Positions 58,601 to 62,140 are shown, counted from the first letter of the stretch. The stretch: DNA of 64,000 nt from Fasciolopsis buskii (GCA_008360955.1 LUCM01007993.1:31496-95495), one strand, 5' to 3'. The notes: generated from the letters alone by a model not told the origin. Program-made: numbers and translations.

Positions 58601-59441
58601 TTGGTAAGTACATCCCAATTTGTGATTCTCATAGTAGGTCCATGGTCAAGTGGATTAAATTACTCCTAAACGATAAGTCAAAAATCAACAGAGATGCCCC
58701 ATTTATCAAAAGCTCCGGCATAGAGACTGGCTGTCCGTTGGTTTTAATTGGTTCCTTTTCGCCGAAGTGGCACCGGAGGCGGATGGCGCATATCGTGGGG
58801 TTGTGTTAAAAACGGTGTGCTAAAACCAAAAGTGGCTGTTGCATGGTATAAACCCGTCTCACCAGCTCACTCTAGTTTTTTATAACATGCTTCACGCCTC
58901 ATTGTAGTGAAAGAGATACGCTCCGTAGCCAGTAGGGCTCATCGCACGACGGCAACTCGTTGCCGTCCGGATTGACATCGCCGGTTTTACCGTAATTTAA
59001 GTTAATATTATGATCAGACCGGTTTTTTATCCGCATTTTGCTATGCAACTGCCGCATAGGAGCGAAGTGTATGGTGTACTTCCCGCTACATGATTATGCT
59101 ATTTGGTCTTCCATCTCAGTCGGTTTTGTGCAGTTGTTTATAGCACAGAACTCAGTGAGATCGTGACACATTAATCAGCCGTTCATTTCTTTTCCGCACT
59201 CAGCTCCCGTTGGTGAAAATCACGACCTCCACCCTTGTCGACTCTTTGTTGTTGGGTCGACAGCATTTTCTTTCTGGTTTTTACAAATCTTGCCGCAAAT
59301 ACATTAGTCTGTTCGCACGAACTAAACAATTCTTGTTCTATACTCACCGCTTCAGGTGATATAATTCAGGACCCAAATGACTTTTTGCTGATCACACTTG
59401 CCACCCATCCAAAGCGTTTATCTCAATTCCAGTCACACTGA
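54..59441 (+). CDS. MAN2A: Golgi alpha-mannosidase II-like (GH38), multi-exon, 5'-partial
   Basis: Spliced model of 16 exons; 14 are well supported. GH38 mannosidase II enzymes trim two mannoses from GlcNAcMan5GlcNAc2 in the medial Golgi and commit N-glycans to the complex type. Visible landmarks in order are the nucleophile and zinc-ligand Asp in WSIDPFG (exon 1), [13 protein letters not shown] (exon 2), the acid/base Asp in GDDFR (exon 3), the zinc-ligand His in [10 protein letters not shown] (exon 5), and the C-terminal beta domains with [13 protein letters not shown] (exon 12). CCQFDF and DDNRGL favour the Golgi type over the lysosomal type. Exons 1-14 sum to about 2,528 nt and all splice phases agree. 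From the nucleophile onward the length fits a protein of about 1,150 residues. The N-terminal tail, membrane anchor and first zinc ligands lie outside the window. No in-frame stop or frameshift was seen, so the gene appears intact. Promoter and poly(A) site were not identified. Confidence 0.9.
228..2856 (+). other. MAN2A intron 1 (2.6 kb)
   Basis: No recognisable element. The minus strand has two unassigned open frames (1584-1985, 133 codons; 1399-1596, 65 codons) that match no family I know. The rest is AT-rich, stop-dense sequence. Confidence 0.7.
2857..3037 (+). CDS. MAN2A: MAN2A exon 2 (GH38 catalytic domain)
   Basis: Acceptor TTGCAG at 2851-2856, donor GTGAGT at 3038. It starts in phase 1 and completes an Asp codon begun in exon 1. 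It encodes [16 protein letters not shown] followed by CCQFDFWRL and CPWNKPP, the cysteine-rich block specific to Golgi mannosidase II. It ends in phase 2 inside an Arg codon. Confidence 0.95.
3310..3545 (+). repeat. Unclassified dispersed repeat, copy 1
   Basis: Shares a collinear, diverged stretch with 57190-57430. Both have an A-rich lead, then CCCATTGTC, a CTAATCTAC or ATAATCTAAC block, a CCAGCCCAC or CCAGTTCAC block and a shared GCTTTCATA end. Two copies in one gene suggest a dispersed family, class unknown. Confidence 0.45.
3541..3578. repeat. GTT/GCT microsatellite
   Basis: Imperfect trinucleotide run of TTG/CTG units at the 3' edge of the unclassified repeat. Confidence 0.9.
4590..5310 (+). 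mobile_element. Degenerate RTE-clade LINE fragment (RT C-terminus and tail)
   Basis: Frame-broken reading shows the end of the RT palm (LKFA then LEEH, where an LKFADD-type motif is expected), [31 protein letters not shown] and [13 protein letters not shown]. These are the post-RT blocks of RTE elements. Several stops and frameshifts make it dead. It differs from the SR2-like family elsewhere in this window, so it is another RTE lineage. Confidence 0.75.
5400..5770 (-). mobile_element. Degenerate RTE LINE fragment, antisense
   Basis: Minus-strand reading gives [14 protein letters not shown] (the post-GVRQGCP block, FNF..) and, about 80 codons later, [13 protein letters not shown], the conserved block after the RT active site. 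The YADD motif between them is destroyed by stops. Confidence 0.65.
9215..9395 (+). mobile_element. RTE LINE scrap with altered YADD
   Basis: Reads [19 protein letters not shown] then IDN, matching the RTE block LQD.GV.L.NGEK.CDLDYADD. The catalytic YADD is changed to YIDN. Only about 60 codons remain. Confidence 0.65.
9550..9790 (+). mobile_element. tRNA-headed SINE
   Basis: A box A-like GGTGATCAAACGGTCAACG (about 9605) and a box B-like GGGGTTTGAATCC (about 9650) are followed by a body ending CTTCCTTCCTGAAAATGACG, then ATAATAAAG. The same layout is seen in the SINEs near 13.6 kb and 46.1 kb. Confidence 0.6.
10206..10386 (+). CDS. MAN2A: MAN2A exon 3 (acid/base residue)
   Basis: Acceptor TTGCAG at 10200-10205, donor GTGATT at 10387. 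The first base completes the Arg codon from exon 2, giving [17 protein letters not shown] as in animal mannosidase II. It contains [11 protein letters not shown]; the second Asp is the general acid/base by family knowledge. It ends in phase 0. Confidence 0.95.
13260..13565 (-). mobile_element. Penelope-like element, GIY-YIG endonuclease remnant
   Basis: Minus strand reads [11 protein letters not shown], a stop, then [10 protein letters not shown] (where Y.G.TGR is expected), and after a frameshift [15 protein letters not shown] and EFLKAW. These are the usual blocks of the PLE GIY-YIG domain and its C-terminal ...REF.EAW end. It is more diverged than the PLE copies at 36.7, 41.4 and 60.5 kb, so it is probably another family. 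Confidence 0.7.
13560..13700 (-). mobile_element. tRNA-headed SINE, antisense
   Basis: Reverse complement has GTGGCCGAACGGATAAGGC (box A-like) near 13690 and a body GGTAACCTTCCTGAAATTTG, then TTAATAAAGGAAG. The box B half is lost. It abuts the PLE remnant. Confidence 0.55.
14270..14496 (+). CDS. MAN2A: MAN2A exon 4 (GH38 catalytic domain end)
   Basis: Acceptor GCTCAG at 14264-14269, donor GTACGT at 14497; phase 0 in, phase 2 out. It encodes [16 protein letters not shown] and [19 protein letters not shown], the conserved mannosidase II blocks at the end of the catalytic barrel, where human proteins have YADR..HYWTGY.TSRP. Confidence 0.95.
14497..15726 (+). other. MAN2A intron 4 (1.2 kb)
   Basis: A CG-rich run near 14764-14775 (GCGCGCGCGCGC) is the only notable composition. 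No element recognised. Confidence 0.7.
15727..15915 (+). CDS. MAN2A: MAN2A exon 5 (zinc ligand, middle domain)
   Basis: Acceptor TTTTAG at 15721-15726, donor GTATCT at 15916; phase 2 in and out. It encodes [11 protein letters not shown] and [18 protein letters not shown]. The second His of QHHD is a zinc ligand in GH38 enzymes. Confidence 0.95.
16004..16252 (+). CDS. MAN2A: MAN2A exon 6 (middle helical domain)
   Basis: Follows an 88-bp intron (15916-16003). Acceptor TTCCAG ends at 16003 and a GTAAGC donor lies at 16253. It starts with the base completing AG-G (Arg), then [14 protein letters not shown] and [13 protein letters not shown]. It ends in phase 2. Sequence conservation is low here, as usual for this part of the family; splice phase and position support it. 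Confidence 0.85.
19190..21125 (-). mobile_element. SR2-like RTE LINE, internally deleted, antisense
   Basis: Reading the minus strand from 21125, the 5' UTR shared with the copies at 49.7 and 56.2 kb comes first. The ORF starts at 20747 ([17 protein letters not shown]). It then jumps near 20410 straight into the RT palm ([40 protein letters not shown]). Frame-broken YADD-distal and tail blocks follow: [28 protein letters not shown] and SWLETLK. Most of the endonuclease and the RT finger region are missing. The first 208 codons are uninterrupted. GVRQRHP replaces the usual GVRQGCP. Confidence 0.85.
20121..20747 (-). pseudogene. 208-codon ORF of the deleted RTE: N-terminus joined to RT palm
   Basis: A continuous frame from ATG at 20747. 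Residues 1-105 match the N-terminal leader of the other copies (37402, 40745, 49342), ending near the place where they read LNI..FNV..LMQAGQ. From about residue 125 it is RT motif A ([12 protein letters not shown]) through motif B (GVRQ). An internal deletion fused the two in frame. The product lacks the endonuclease and the YADD, so it cannot retrotranspose by itself. Confidence 0.7.
21847..22134 (+). CDS. MAN2A: MAN2A exon 7 (start of C-terminal beta domains)
   Basis: Acceptor TCACAG at 21841-21846 completes AT-T (Ile), then [20 protein letters not shown], the conserved VFNPL block. The GTACGT donor at 22135 leaves phase 2, which fits exon 8. An in-frame GTTTCT at 22115 is a weaker alternative donor that would break the phase. 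Confidence 0.85.
23140..23300 (-). mobile_element. tRNA-headed SINE, antisense
   Basis: Reverse complement has TTGTCAGGCGGATAAAG (box A-like) and GGGTTCGAATCGTCC (box B, about 23245), then a body ending ATTAATAAAGGAAATAAAG. Same general plan as the SINE at 46.1 kb. Confidence 0.65.
24390..24870 (-). mobile_element. CR1/Jockey-type LINE, endonuclease fragment, antisense
   Basis: The minus-strand frame 24746-24402 reads [11 protein letters not shown] (canonical GDFN), [18 protein letters not shown] and, near the end, STDCLLLRA (where SDH is expected). This is the C-terminal half of an APE-like endonuclease in the CR1/Jockey style. The catalytic Asn and His are altered. A frame-shifted continuation upstream reaches about 24870. 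Confidence 0.7.
25190..25310 (+). mobile_element. Short RTE tail scrap
   Basis: Reads [15 protein letters not shown], resembling the RTE block ARI.KARAAFANLRHLW. Only about 30 codons remain, so the assignment rests on one block. Confidence 0.45.
25958..26048 (+). CDS. MAN2A: MAN2A exon 8 (small beta-domain exon)
   Basis: Only 91 bp. It reads [13 protein letters not shown] in the frame fixed by exon 7, the family block ending ..F...TGLL. The acceptor chosen is CATTAG at 25952-25957 because it gives the one base needed after exon 7; CTCAG at 25958-25962 would break the phase. Donor GTAACT at 26049, phase 0 out. Confidence 0.8.
26700..26984 (-). mobile_element. tRNA-like SINE, antisense
   Basis: Reverse complement from 26984 has GGTAGCTCAGTAGTAAAAC (box A) and, about 45 bp on, GTTCGATTCCGGGTGG (box B). 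The ends do not pair as an acceptor stem, so it is a tRNA-derived head and not a working tRNA gene. About 200 bp of unrelated body follow toward 26700. Confidence 0.65.
27225..27310 (+). mobile_element. tRNA-like SINE head, degenerate
   Basis: CGGTAGCTCAGGGGTAAAGC (box A) is followed by GGTCGCTGATTCCAG (decayed box B) at tRNA-like spacing. The body is unclear. Confidence 0.5.
28465..29100 (-). mobile_element. Jockey/CR1-type LINE, reverse transcriptase remnant, antisense
   Basis: Minus strand, frame-broken. It shows traces of the PIA.TP.ISKVF block near 29030, then SLSDHQCGF and [11 protein letters not shown] (RT motif A) near 28850, then [19 protein letters not shown] (motif C, FDDD in place of FADD) near 28600. 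The order and wording fit Jockey/CR1-superfamily RT and not RTE. The stretch between motifs A and C is shortened. Confidence 0.75.
29988..32313. repeat. Large foldback (inverted repeat) structure with about 0.3-kb loop
   Basis: The left arm starts GGCTCTGATAGGTCC (29988) and the right arm ends with its complement at about 32313. The outer arms, 29988-30765 and 31541-32313, look almost identical by eye, including a 67-codon frame present in both (30202-30405 plus, 31898-32101 minus). The inner arms 31063-31149 and 31451-31533 also pair. The left side has an extra segment, 30770-31062, absent on the right. The loop is about 31150-31450. No transposase frame and no clear target-site duplication are seen. 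It could be a foldback or MITE-like DNA transposon, or an inverted duplication. Confidence 0.9.
30021..30054. repeat. CA-rich microsatellite near the outer end of the left foldback arm
   Basis: Imperfect ACAC run. Its complement sits at about 32246-32282 in the right arm, so it was part of the duplicated or inverted unit. Confidence 0.9.
32916..33041 (+). CDS. MAN2A: MAN2A exon 9 (beta domain)
   Basis: Acceptor TCTCAG at 32910-32915, donor GTAAGA at 33042; phase 0 both sides. It encodes [11 protein letters not shown] then [15 protein letters not shown], the family block ..SGAYLFLP. Confidence 0.9.
36035..36640 (-). mobile_element. RTE LINE fragment (second family), antisense
   Basis: Minus strand reads [17 protein letters not shown] and LQGCPISP (RT motif B region) near 36550. 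After frameshifts and an apparent deletion it reads [20 protein letters not shown] near 36130, the RTE 3' terminal block. The wording differs from the SR2-like copies, so it is a related second family. Confidence 0.75.
36655..37072 (-). mobile_element. Penelope-like element 3' fragment, antisense (copy A)
   Basis: Reverse complement matches 41434-41780 (copy C) nearly base for base over the connector ([12 protein letters not shown].., then [14 protein letters not shown] in another frame), and 40212-40295 at its 5' end. It stops just before the conserved [15 protein letters not shown] part of the GIY-YIG domain. It ends at 37072 against an RTE tail. Confidence 0.8.
36983..38003 (+). repeat. 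1,021-bp direct duplication, copy 1
   Basis: Aligned without indels to 40326-41346 at a constant offset of 3,343. It spans the end of PLE copy A, an RTE tail scrap and the 5' third of an RTE copy. Differences are clustered near 37666-37760. It ends at the N tract 38004-38013. Confidence 0.9.
37073..37325 (+). mobile_element. RTE tail scrap joined to an unknown 80-bp segment
   Basis: 37073-37230 ([11 protein letters not shown].. then [12 protein letters not shown]) matches the RTE 3' block at 61985-62130. After CCAG it continues with a segment also found at 62495-62575, then the RTE 5' UTR starts. The three parts are in the same order as at 62-63.7 kb but with the DNA between them missing. 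Confidence 0.75.
37326..39926 (+). mobile_element. SR2-like RTE LINE, broken copy
   Basis: The 5' UTR is truncated. The ORF starts at 37402 ([15 protein letters not shown]) and reads to a stop at 37822. The endonuclease N-terminal part ([20 protein letters not shown]) is followed by an assembly gap (38004-38013). Then come [11 protein letters not shown] (SDH endonuclease motif), the linker ([20 protein letters not shown]), and RT starting [14 protein letters not shown]. Motif A is frameshifted (about 39070), and motif C reads LDYTDDVLC at about 39350. The tail block [11 protein letters not shown] is at 39716. Several stops and shifts make it dead. At 39927 it turns into a Penelope-like element in the same frame. 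Confidence 0.9.
38004..38013. other. Assembly gap (10 N)
   Basis: Ten Ns exactly where the 1,021-bp duplication ends. The join across this point is not supported by sequence. Confidence 1.
39927..40325 (+). mobile_element. Penelope-like element RT C-terminal fragment (copy B)
   Basis: Starts at [10 protein letters not shown] (PLE RT motif B, usually MGSPLSG.LAE), then [13 protein letters not shown] decayed motif C region follows near 40030 (VHDTF where YVDDTF is expected). Then come [33 protein letters not shown] and TDRML, the PLE thumb blocks. Stops at 40014 and in the motif C region make it dead. The connector [12 protein letters not shown] ends at about 40303. Confidence 0.85.
40212..40409. 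repeat. Short inverted repeat (hairpin) within PLE sequence
   Basis: Arm 40212-40295 and arm 40326-40409 are reverse complements, with about 30 bp between. The second arm is the start of duplication copy 2, so PLE copy B is followed at once by an inverted piece of the same PLE. Confidence 0.9.
40326..41346 (+). repeat. 1,021-bp direct duplication, copy 2
   Basis: Same content as 36983-38003: an inverted PLE end (40326-40415), an RTE tail scrap plus the 80-bp segment (40416-40668) and an RTE 5' UTR with ORF from 40745. The sequence continues past 41346 where copy 1 breaks into Ns. Confidence 0.9.
40669..41432 (+). mobile_element. SR2-like RTE LINE, 5' part only
   Basis: ORF from 40745 ([15 protein letters not shown]) to a stop at 41165. 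It contains [14 protein letters not shown] and CCVSETRIQ of the APE-type endonuclease. After the stop, frame-shifted blocks [14 protein letters not shown] and [16 protein letters not shown] continue the endonuclease to 41432. It ends at an N (41433), beyond which the sequence is PLE. Here the reading is FNVRTL, the standard RTE wording, whereas copy 1 has FNVCAL. Confidence 0.85.
41433..41433. other. Assembly N at an RTE/PLE junction
   Basis: A single N between the RTE endonuclease (..NMEKDE) and the PLE connector ([12 protein letters not shown]). The join may be an assembly product. Confidence 1.
41434..42218 (+). mobile_element. Penelope-like element 3' part with GIY-YIG endonuclease (copy C)
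   Basis: The connector [15 protein letters not shown] and a CXC-like region lead, after stops and shifts, to [15 protein letters not shown] and [12 protein letters not shown] (about 41757-41840), the GIY-YIG domain. An AT dinucleotide-rich end (42190-42218) lies about 90 bp before exon 10. It matches 60535-61010 closely, with a 15-bp segment near 41903 absent there. The Y of VYAIPC and R of RTRLHE are kept; the expected G after LYV is D. Confidence 0.85.
42190..42218. repeat. AT dinucleotide run at PLE 3' end
   Basis: TATATACAGATATATATATATATA type run at the end of PLE copy C, 92 bp before exon 10. Confidence 0.85.
42311..42422 (+). CDS. MAN2A: MAN2A exon 10 (beta domain)
   Basis: Acceptor TGCTTAG at 42304-42310, donor GTAAGT at 42423; phase 0 in, phase 1 out. 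It encodes [14 protein letters not shown] and [10 protein letters not shown], matching the family block V..G.L..EV...F.HV.Q.VRLY. Confidence 0.9.
43600..43636. repeat. AGT trinucleotide microsatellite
   Basis: About twelve uninterrupted AGT units. Confidence 0.95.
46118..46290 (+). mobile_element. tRNA-headed SINE, well preserved
   Basis: GTGGGTAGCCAAGCGGATAA (box A) and GCGGGTTCGAAACCTCC (box B, about 46166) form a tRNA-like head. The body follows with CCCCCTTCCCGAAAAATAAT and ATTACGAAAGGGAG, then AAAAAATAAAAG. It is the best preserved head of the SINEs here. Confidence 0.75.
46920..49715 (-). mobile_element. SR2-like RTE LINE, nearly complete but broken, antisense
   Basis: From 49715 the minus strand shows the 5' UTR (shared with 21.1 and 56.2 kb) and an ORF start at 49342 ([15 protein letters not shown]). 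The endonuclease has [11 protein letters not shown] and CCVSETRIQ near 48950, [15 protein letters not shown] at 48800 and SSRHTLQQT. The linker frame is 48036-47830 ([20 protein letters not shown]). RT follows: [16 protein letters not shown] and [14 protein letters not shown] (47552-47274), then [19 protein letters not shown] (motif A, VFSSVD in place of AFDSVD). Near 46950 it reads [19 protein letters not shown] (motif C, YVDD). The tail is missing. Stops and shifts throughout make it dead. Confidence 0.9.
49740..50510 (-). mobile_element. RTE LINE fragment (second family), endonuclease-RT linker, antisense
   Basis: Frame 50557-50366 reads [20 protein letters not shown] then AAGAFGRLF, the RTE linker wording. 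Further along (about 49850) it gives fragments like IQRWVEQFNQLL and NRPPIQV, which precede RT in RTE elements. Heavily decayed. Confidence 0.65.
50505..51261 (+). mobile_element. SR2-like RTE LINE 3' end
   Basis: Tail frame 50710-51261 reads [55 protein letters not shown] and [16 protein letters not shown], the standard RTE 3' terminal blocks, uninterrupted for 183 codons. A GGAT tetranucleotide run (51181-51200) sits inside the [12 protein letters not shown] part. It is joined head-to-head to the antisense fragment 49740-50510. Confidence 0.85.
51181..51200. repeat. ATGG tetranucleotide run
   Basis: Five units inside the RTE tail frame. They keep the frame only by chance of unit number. 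Confidence 0.9.
51617..51753 (+). CDS. MAN2A: MAN2A exon 11 (beta domain)
   Basis: Acceptor CCATAG at 51611-51616 gives the two bases needed after exon 10 (phase 1). It encodes [24 protein letters not shown] and [10 protein letters not shown], matching the family block ...ELA..I.T......FYTD.NGFQ. The donor is GTCGGT at 51754, phase 0. Confidence 0.9.
51754..54241 (+). other. MAN2A intron 11 (2.5 kb)
   Basis: One degenerate tRNA-headed SINE-like unit (53180-53290). Otherwise nothing recognisable. Confidence 0.7.
53180..53290 (+). mobile_element. Degenerate tRNA-like SINE head
   Basis: CAGTGGTCAAGTGGAATAAG (box A-like) and AGGCCCGAATCCTAG (decayed box B) at tRNA-like spacing. Confidence 0.4.
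54242..54535 (+). CDS. MAN2A: MAN2A exon 12 (largest beta-domain exon)
   Basis: Acceptor ACGTCAG at 54235-54241, donor GTAAGT at 54536; phase 0 both sides. It encodes [20 protein letters not shown] and [13 protein letters not shown], two of the strongest mannosidase II signatures (family: P.QANYYPM and DRRL.QDDNRGL). The family RR.L.QDDNRG here reads [10 protein letters not shown]. Confidence 0.95.
54536..55282 (+). other. MAN2A intron 12 (0.75 kb)
   Basis: No recognisable element; ends in a long T-rich tract (TTTTTTTTCTAG) at the exon 13 acceptor. Confidence 0.75.
55283..55478 (+). CDS. MAN2A: MAN2A exon 13 (C-terminal region)
   Basis: Acceptor TTCTAG at 55277-55282, donor GTGAGT at 55479; phase 0 in, phase 1 out. 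It encodes [13 protein letters not shown], then [19 protein letters not shown], aligning with the human LASSLPCDFHLLNLRT region. Confidence 0.85.
56010..56080 (-). mobile_element. tRNA-like scrap, antisense
   Basis: Reverse complement has GCTGGTTCGAGTCCCTCG, a good box B; box A is not clear. Confidence 0.35.
56150..56765 (+). mobile_element. SR2-like RTE LINE 5' end, strongly decayed
   Basis: 56160-56290 matches the RTE 5' UTR (CACCTTGACGTGATGTGACG, GACCCAACGAGC, then AACGTCATTGGGTA). 56440-56600 matches the UTR/ORF start (TTTTGGTTGAGATCCTGATC, TTCCCATGGGTTAGAAG, TACAAATAATTCCATACTGC). It is the most diverged copy of this family in the window. Confidence 0.7.
57190..57430 (+). repeat. Unclassified dispersed repeat, copy 2
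   Basis: Collinear with 3310-3545: an A-rich lead, CGCCCATTGTC, CCGATAATCTAAC, CAAGCCAGTTCAC, AAAGCTTTCATAC. No coding signature is clear in either copy. Confidence 0.45.
58521..58603 (+). CDS. MAN2A: MAN2A exon 14
   Basis: Acceptor CTGTTAG at 58514-58520, donor GTAAGT at 58604. It supplies the two bases needed after exon 13 and ends in phase 0. It encodes [15 protein letters not shown], which aligns with human ALILHRKGFDCGLEA; the GLEA match and phase support it. Confidence 0.8.
58604..59203 (+). other. MAN2A intron 14 (0.6 kb)
   Basis: No recognisable element. Confidence 0.65.
59204..59276 (+). CDS. MAN2A: MAN2A exon 15 (probable)
   Basis: Acceptor CACTCAG at 59197-59203, phase 0 in. It encodes [18 protein letters not shown], which can be laid on the human CTTSQGKVALGSLFHG region. 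The proposed donor GTTTTT at 59277 is weak but gives phase 1, which matches the next acceptor. Confidence 0.55.
59356..59441 (+). CDS. MAN2A: MAN2A exon 16 and stop (probable C-terminus)
   Basis: After a proposed 79-bp intron, acceptor GCTTCAG at 59349-59355, phase 1. It encodes [20 protein letters not shown] and ends SQFQSH-stop. This resembles in place, but only weakly in sequence, the ..LEPMEIATFRLRL end of animal mannosidase II. Confidence 0.5.
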
Positions 59442-59484
59442 ATGCGATTCAATTTCGCGCAGTTGTTGTTTGGGCCTAATTGAG

Positions 59485-60534
59485 CAAAACACGCCAGCTC
59501 CCTAACTGCAAGCAAATGAATAAGATGCGTCAACAGCTGCAGTGGCGATCGACGATAAGCCATAAAAATGGCCATGAAAACTGACAGGTTAAGGTAGCCG
59601 AAGAAATGAAATTAACAGCTGCTTCAGGTAATAGTCGAAGACTGCTTTAGGCTTATACAGAATACCGGTGGGCGGCGAACTTCGGTTAGTTAAGTCGTGT
59701 GCGATTAGAATGGAAAACAACGAAAGCCGGACCGTCCGGCTGAGCACTTGAAGAATCAGTCTAGCTAACCACAAGCTAATGTAGTTATTCCGACTTCCGC
59801 GTCTGCGAATCCTTGGATGGTGTGTGTGGAAACCCCCAACGAAAATGGGAGTAGAGTCGAATGATCGACTTCTGAAGGAGGGAAAAGCAGCCGGTCCCGA
59901 CAAACTTCCCCCAGTTCTTTTCAAATTGGGTGGAGAAGCTTTGATGAAATCACTTACCTCGTTCCTTCATGATATTGGGAACGTGAAACGTATTCCGTTA
60001 TTGTGGGGCGAGTCACTGATTGTACCCATCTTCTTGAAGGGCATACGGAGAGACTGTAGCAATCATCGTGGGATTAGTTTAACCATGATAGTTACTCAGG
60101 TCCTAGCTTGGATAGTATCATGCCGTTTGTCAACAGCTCGCGAGAGTAACGTCCTCGAACAACAGGCCGGATTTCGTCCAGATCGAGGTTGCATCGACCA
60201 GATATTCACTCTTCGACAGTTAATGGAAACGCGCCGCATACAGCACCATCCTATGATCGTGGTCTTTTTCGACTTGAACGGCGTGTTCTACTCAGGGGAC
60301 CAGACAGCACTATTCAGTATTCTCCACCTGAGTGGCATGTCAGCGAAGTTCGTGAACCTGTTGCGAGTATTGTACTTGCATACCGGTGGTTGCGCGAGAA
60401 TATACGGCGAATTACGAAGTTCATTCGAAATGACTAGGGGTGTTTAGCTTCGTCATAGGCGAAATAACGGAAGATGTTTTAGGAGGTCTCCAGGATGTGG
60501 GAGGGGAACTGGTAAATGAAGAGAAGTTGTATGC
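59485..60534 (+). mobile_element. SR2-like RTE LINE, linker plus RT, downstream of MAN2A
   Basis: Starts in the linker (QLPNCKQMNKMRQQLQ). Frame 59824-60447 is 207 codons open: [69 protein letters not shown] (motif A, GVFYSGD where AAFDSVD is usual) and SSFEMTRGV. Beyond a stop, [19 protein letters not shown] leads to ELVNEEKLY, where it turns into PLE at 60535, before the YADD. Confidence 0.9.
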
Positions 60535-61010
60535 TTTATTCAACGGAAAAGATCGCGTCGACCAGCACGACCAATCAGAGGTAGTTTATGCCATTCCATG
60601 CCTCGGATGTGATACACTATATGTCGACGAGACGGGCAAACAATTGCGCACACGCTTGCACGAACAGCTTAGCCCTGCGACGCGCTGACCCACATTCGTA
60701 GATACAGAACTACTGCGTCATGACGCAAAGGTAGTCAGCCGAGCAAAGAGAAAGGGAGATCGACTGATTCTTGAAGCCCACCACTCGAATAACGCTTGCA
60801 ATCGACATGTCGAGATTGATAGACATTACGTCATTTAAACAAGACCCATTATGCACAATAGAGACAAACAGACGGACAGTGCACCAAAACGAACGGAACT
60901 AGCGATCCCATTCAATCACTCATTCACGTTTGACAATGAGTCCTAGTTTGGATCGAAAGTTCAAAATAAGCGTTGTCCCACTGTACGCCTTCTCAACTCT
61001 ATAATATGCA
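60535..61010 (+). mobile_element. Penelope-like element GIY-YIG part (copy D)
   Basis: Continues the open frame from the RTE (frame 60440-60688): [32 protein letters not shown] and LRTRLHEQL. The sequence then follows copy C to the shared 3' end GCAACCTGAGCTGCAG at about 61010. It lacks the connector present in copy C. An unrelated stretch of about 70 bp replaces the last part of copy C near 60935-61005. Confidence 0.85.
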
Positions 61011-61654
61011 ACCTGAGCTGCAGATGTTTTCACTCCTACCTGGCGAGCGACAATAACCGCGAAATTAATCGTGTGCTCTTGGAAAAAATTTGTTCGCTCA
61101 TCAATATATTACTTACAATTTCTATATAAACATATATATTCCAAGTTGGTCTTTTAGGTGACAGAAGGTCATATCAGGGTCTTCTTTGATTTCATATCCG
61201 GTCTTATCGACAACCGTATTCGTCTTATTCATGTACCTTCTTATAATATTCTGTTTCTCTGGAACGAAACCTTTTACCGCAAAATCGCACCAGCTCCCTA
61301 CGGGTCTGCAATCATTTCAAAAACGTTCTACTCAGATTTACCTGGTTGCCACCGGTCACTGGTAGCGTCGTTTAATCGATGGCTGTCCACCTTATGGATC
61401 CAGACTACTCCTTCGTCCCCGCTTGATTTTGCTTGCACCTTATCTGCAGTTTTGCCAACAAGAAAGCCGTTCCCCGTAGGGGACATGCGCTGATGCAATA
61501 GGCAGGATCTACTCAGTATTTGCTTTGCAACTTTAGCCCTTAAATTTCTGTTGCAGGAATTGACTCTGACAATTCTGAACTTAGTTTTGGAAAGGGAGAA
61601 ACTAACCTTTTTTTGAAGGTTTTAATTAACTCGGCGGCTGCGTGACGAAGAGTG
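61011..61654 (+). other. Intergenic, unassigned
   Basis: A 111-codon open frame (61158-61493) matches no family I recognise and lacks splice or codon signals that would tie it to MAN2A. Otherwise nothing seen. Confidence 0.5.
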
Positions 61655-62140
61655 GCAGCCCGGTATTGGCAGTGAGAATGCGTACATCCAAGGATCGAGC
61701 GACACACGTCGGACTGAAGCACTTCTGGCGTCGGCCTGATATTTGACTGAAGTTAGAAGGTCGTGTATAGTGGTGCCACAGTGCGCTCAATTCCGCTGTG
61801 TTGTTTCAAGACATGAATTTTGCTTGCTGGGGGTTTTCTTCACTTGAAGGTTTTTGACCATCTGTGTAAGAGTAGTAGTAGTGGTAATAGTAGTAATAGT
61901 AGTAATAGTAGTAGTAGTAGTAGCATTAGATCGAGTGCCAAAGTAGATTTTAGGAATTTAGCACTGGGTACCGGTTCTGCGAATATTCTATCGCAGTTTA
62001 TCAGTGTTACTCTCAGGCGGCGAATGAAGCCACGTGGAGGTCAACAAAGGACGTGGCGCTGTGGAACGAAAAAACGTACAGTATACTTTTCACCTGTGCG
62101 AGGTCACTGCACCGAACCAAATCATCAGGGACTCTGACGT
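61655..62140 (+). mobile_element. RTE LINE tail with AGT microsatellite expansion
   Basis: Decayed reading KHFWRRPDI, LKLEGRV and VFDHLC, then a run of Ser/Asn from an AGT/AAT microsatellite (61871-61924) exactly where other copies read CLRSIARIGW. After it come LALGTGSANILSQF and GGQQRTWRCGTKKRTV. Matches 37073-37230 over its last 150 bp. Confidence 0.8.
61871..61924. repeat. AGT/AAT microsatellite inside RTE tail
   Basis: About 18 triplets, AGT with AAT and GGT variants. Confidence 0.95.

Noticed and set aside
61158..61493. 111-codon + strand ORF as an extra mannosidase exon
   Set aside because: It lies after the probable stop and after two retroelement fragments; the sequence does not match the family and its phase is untested.
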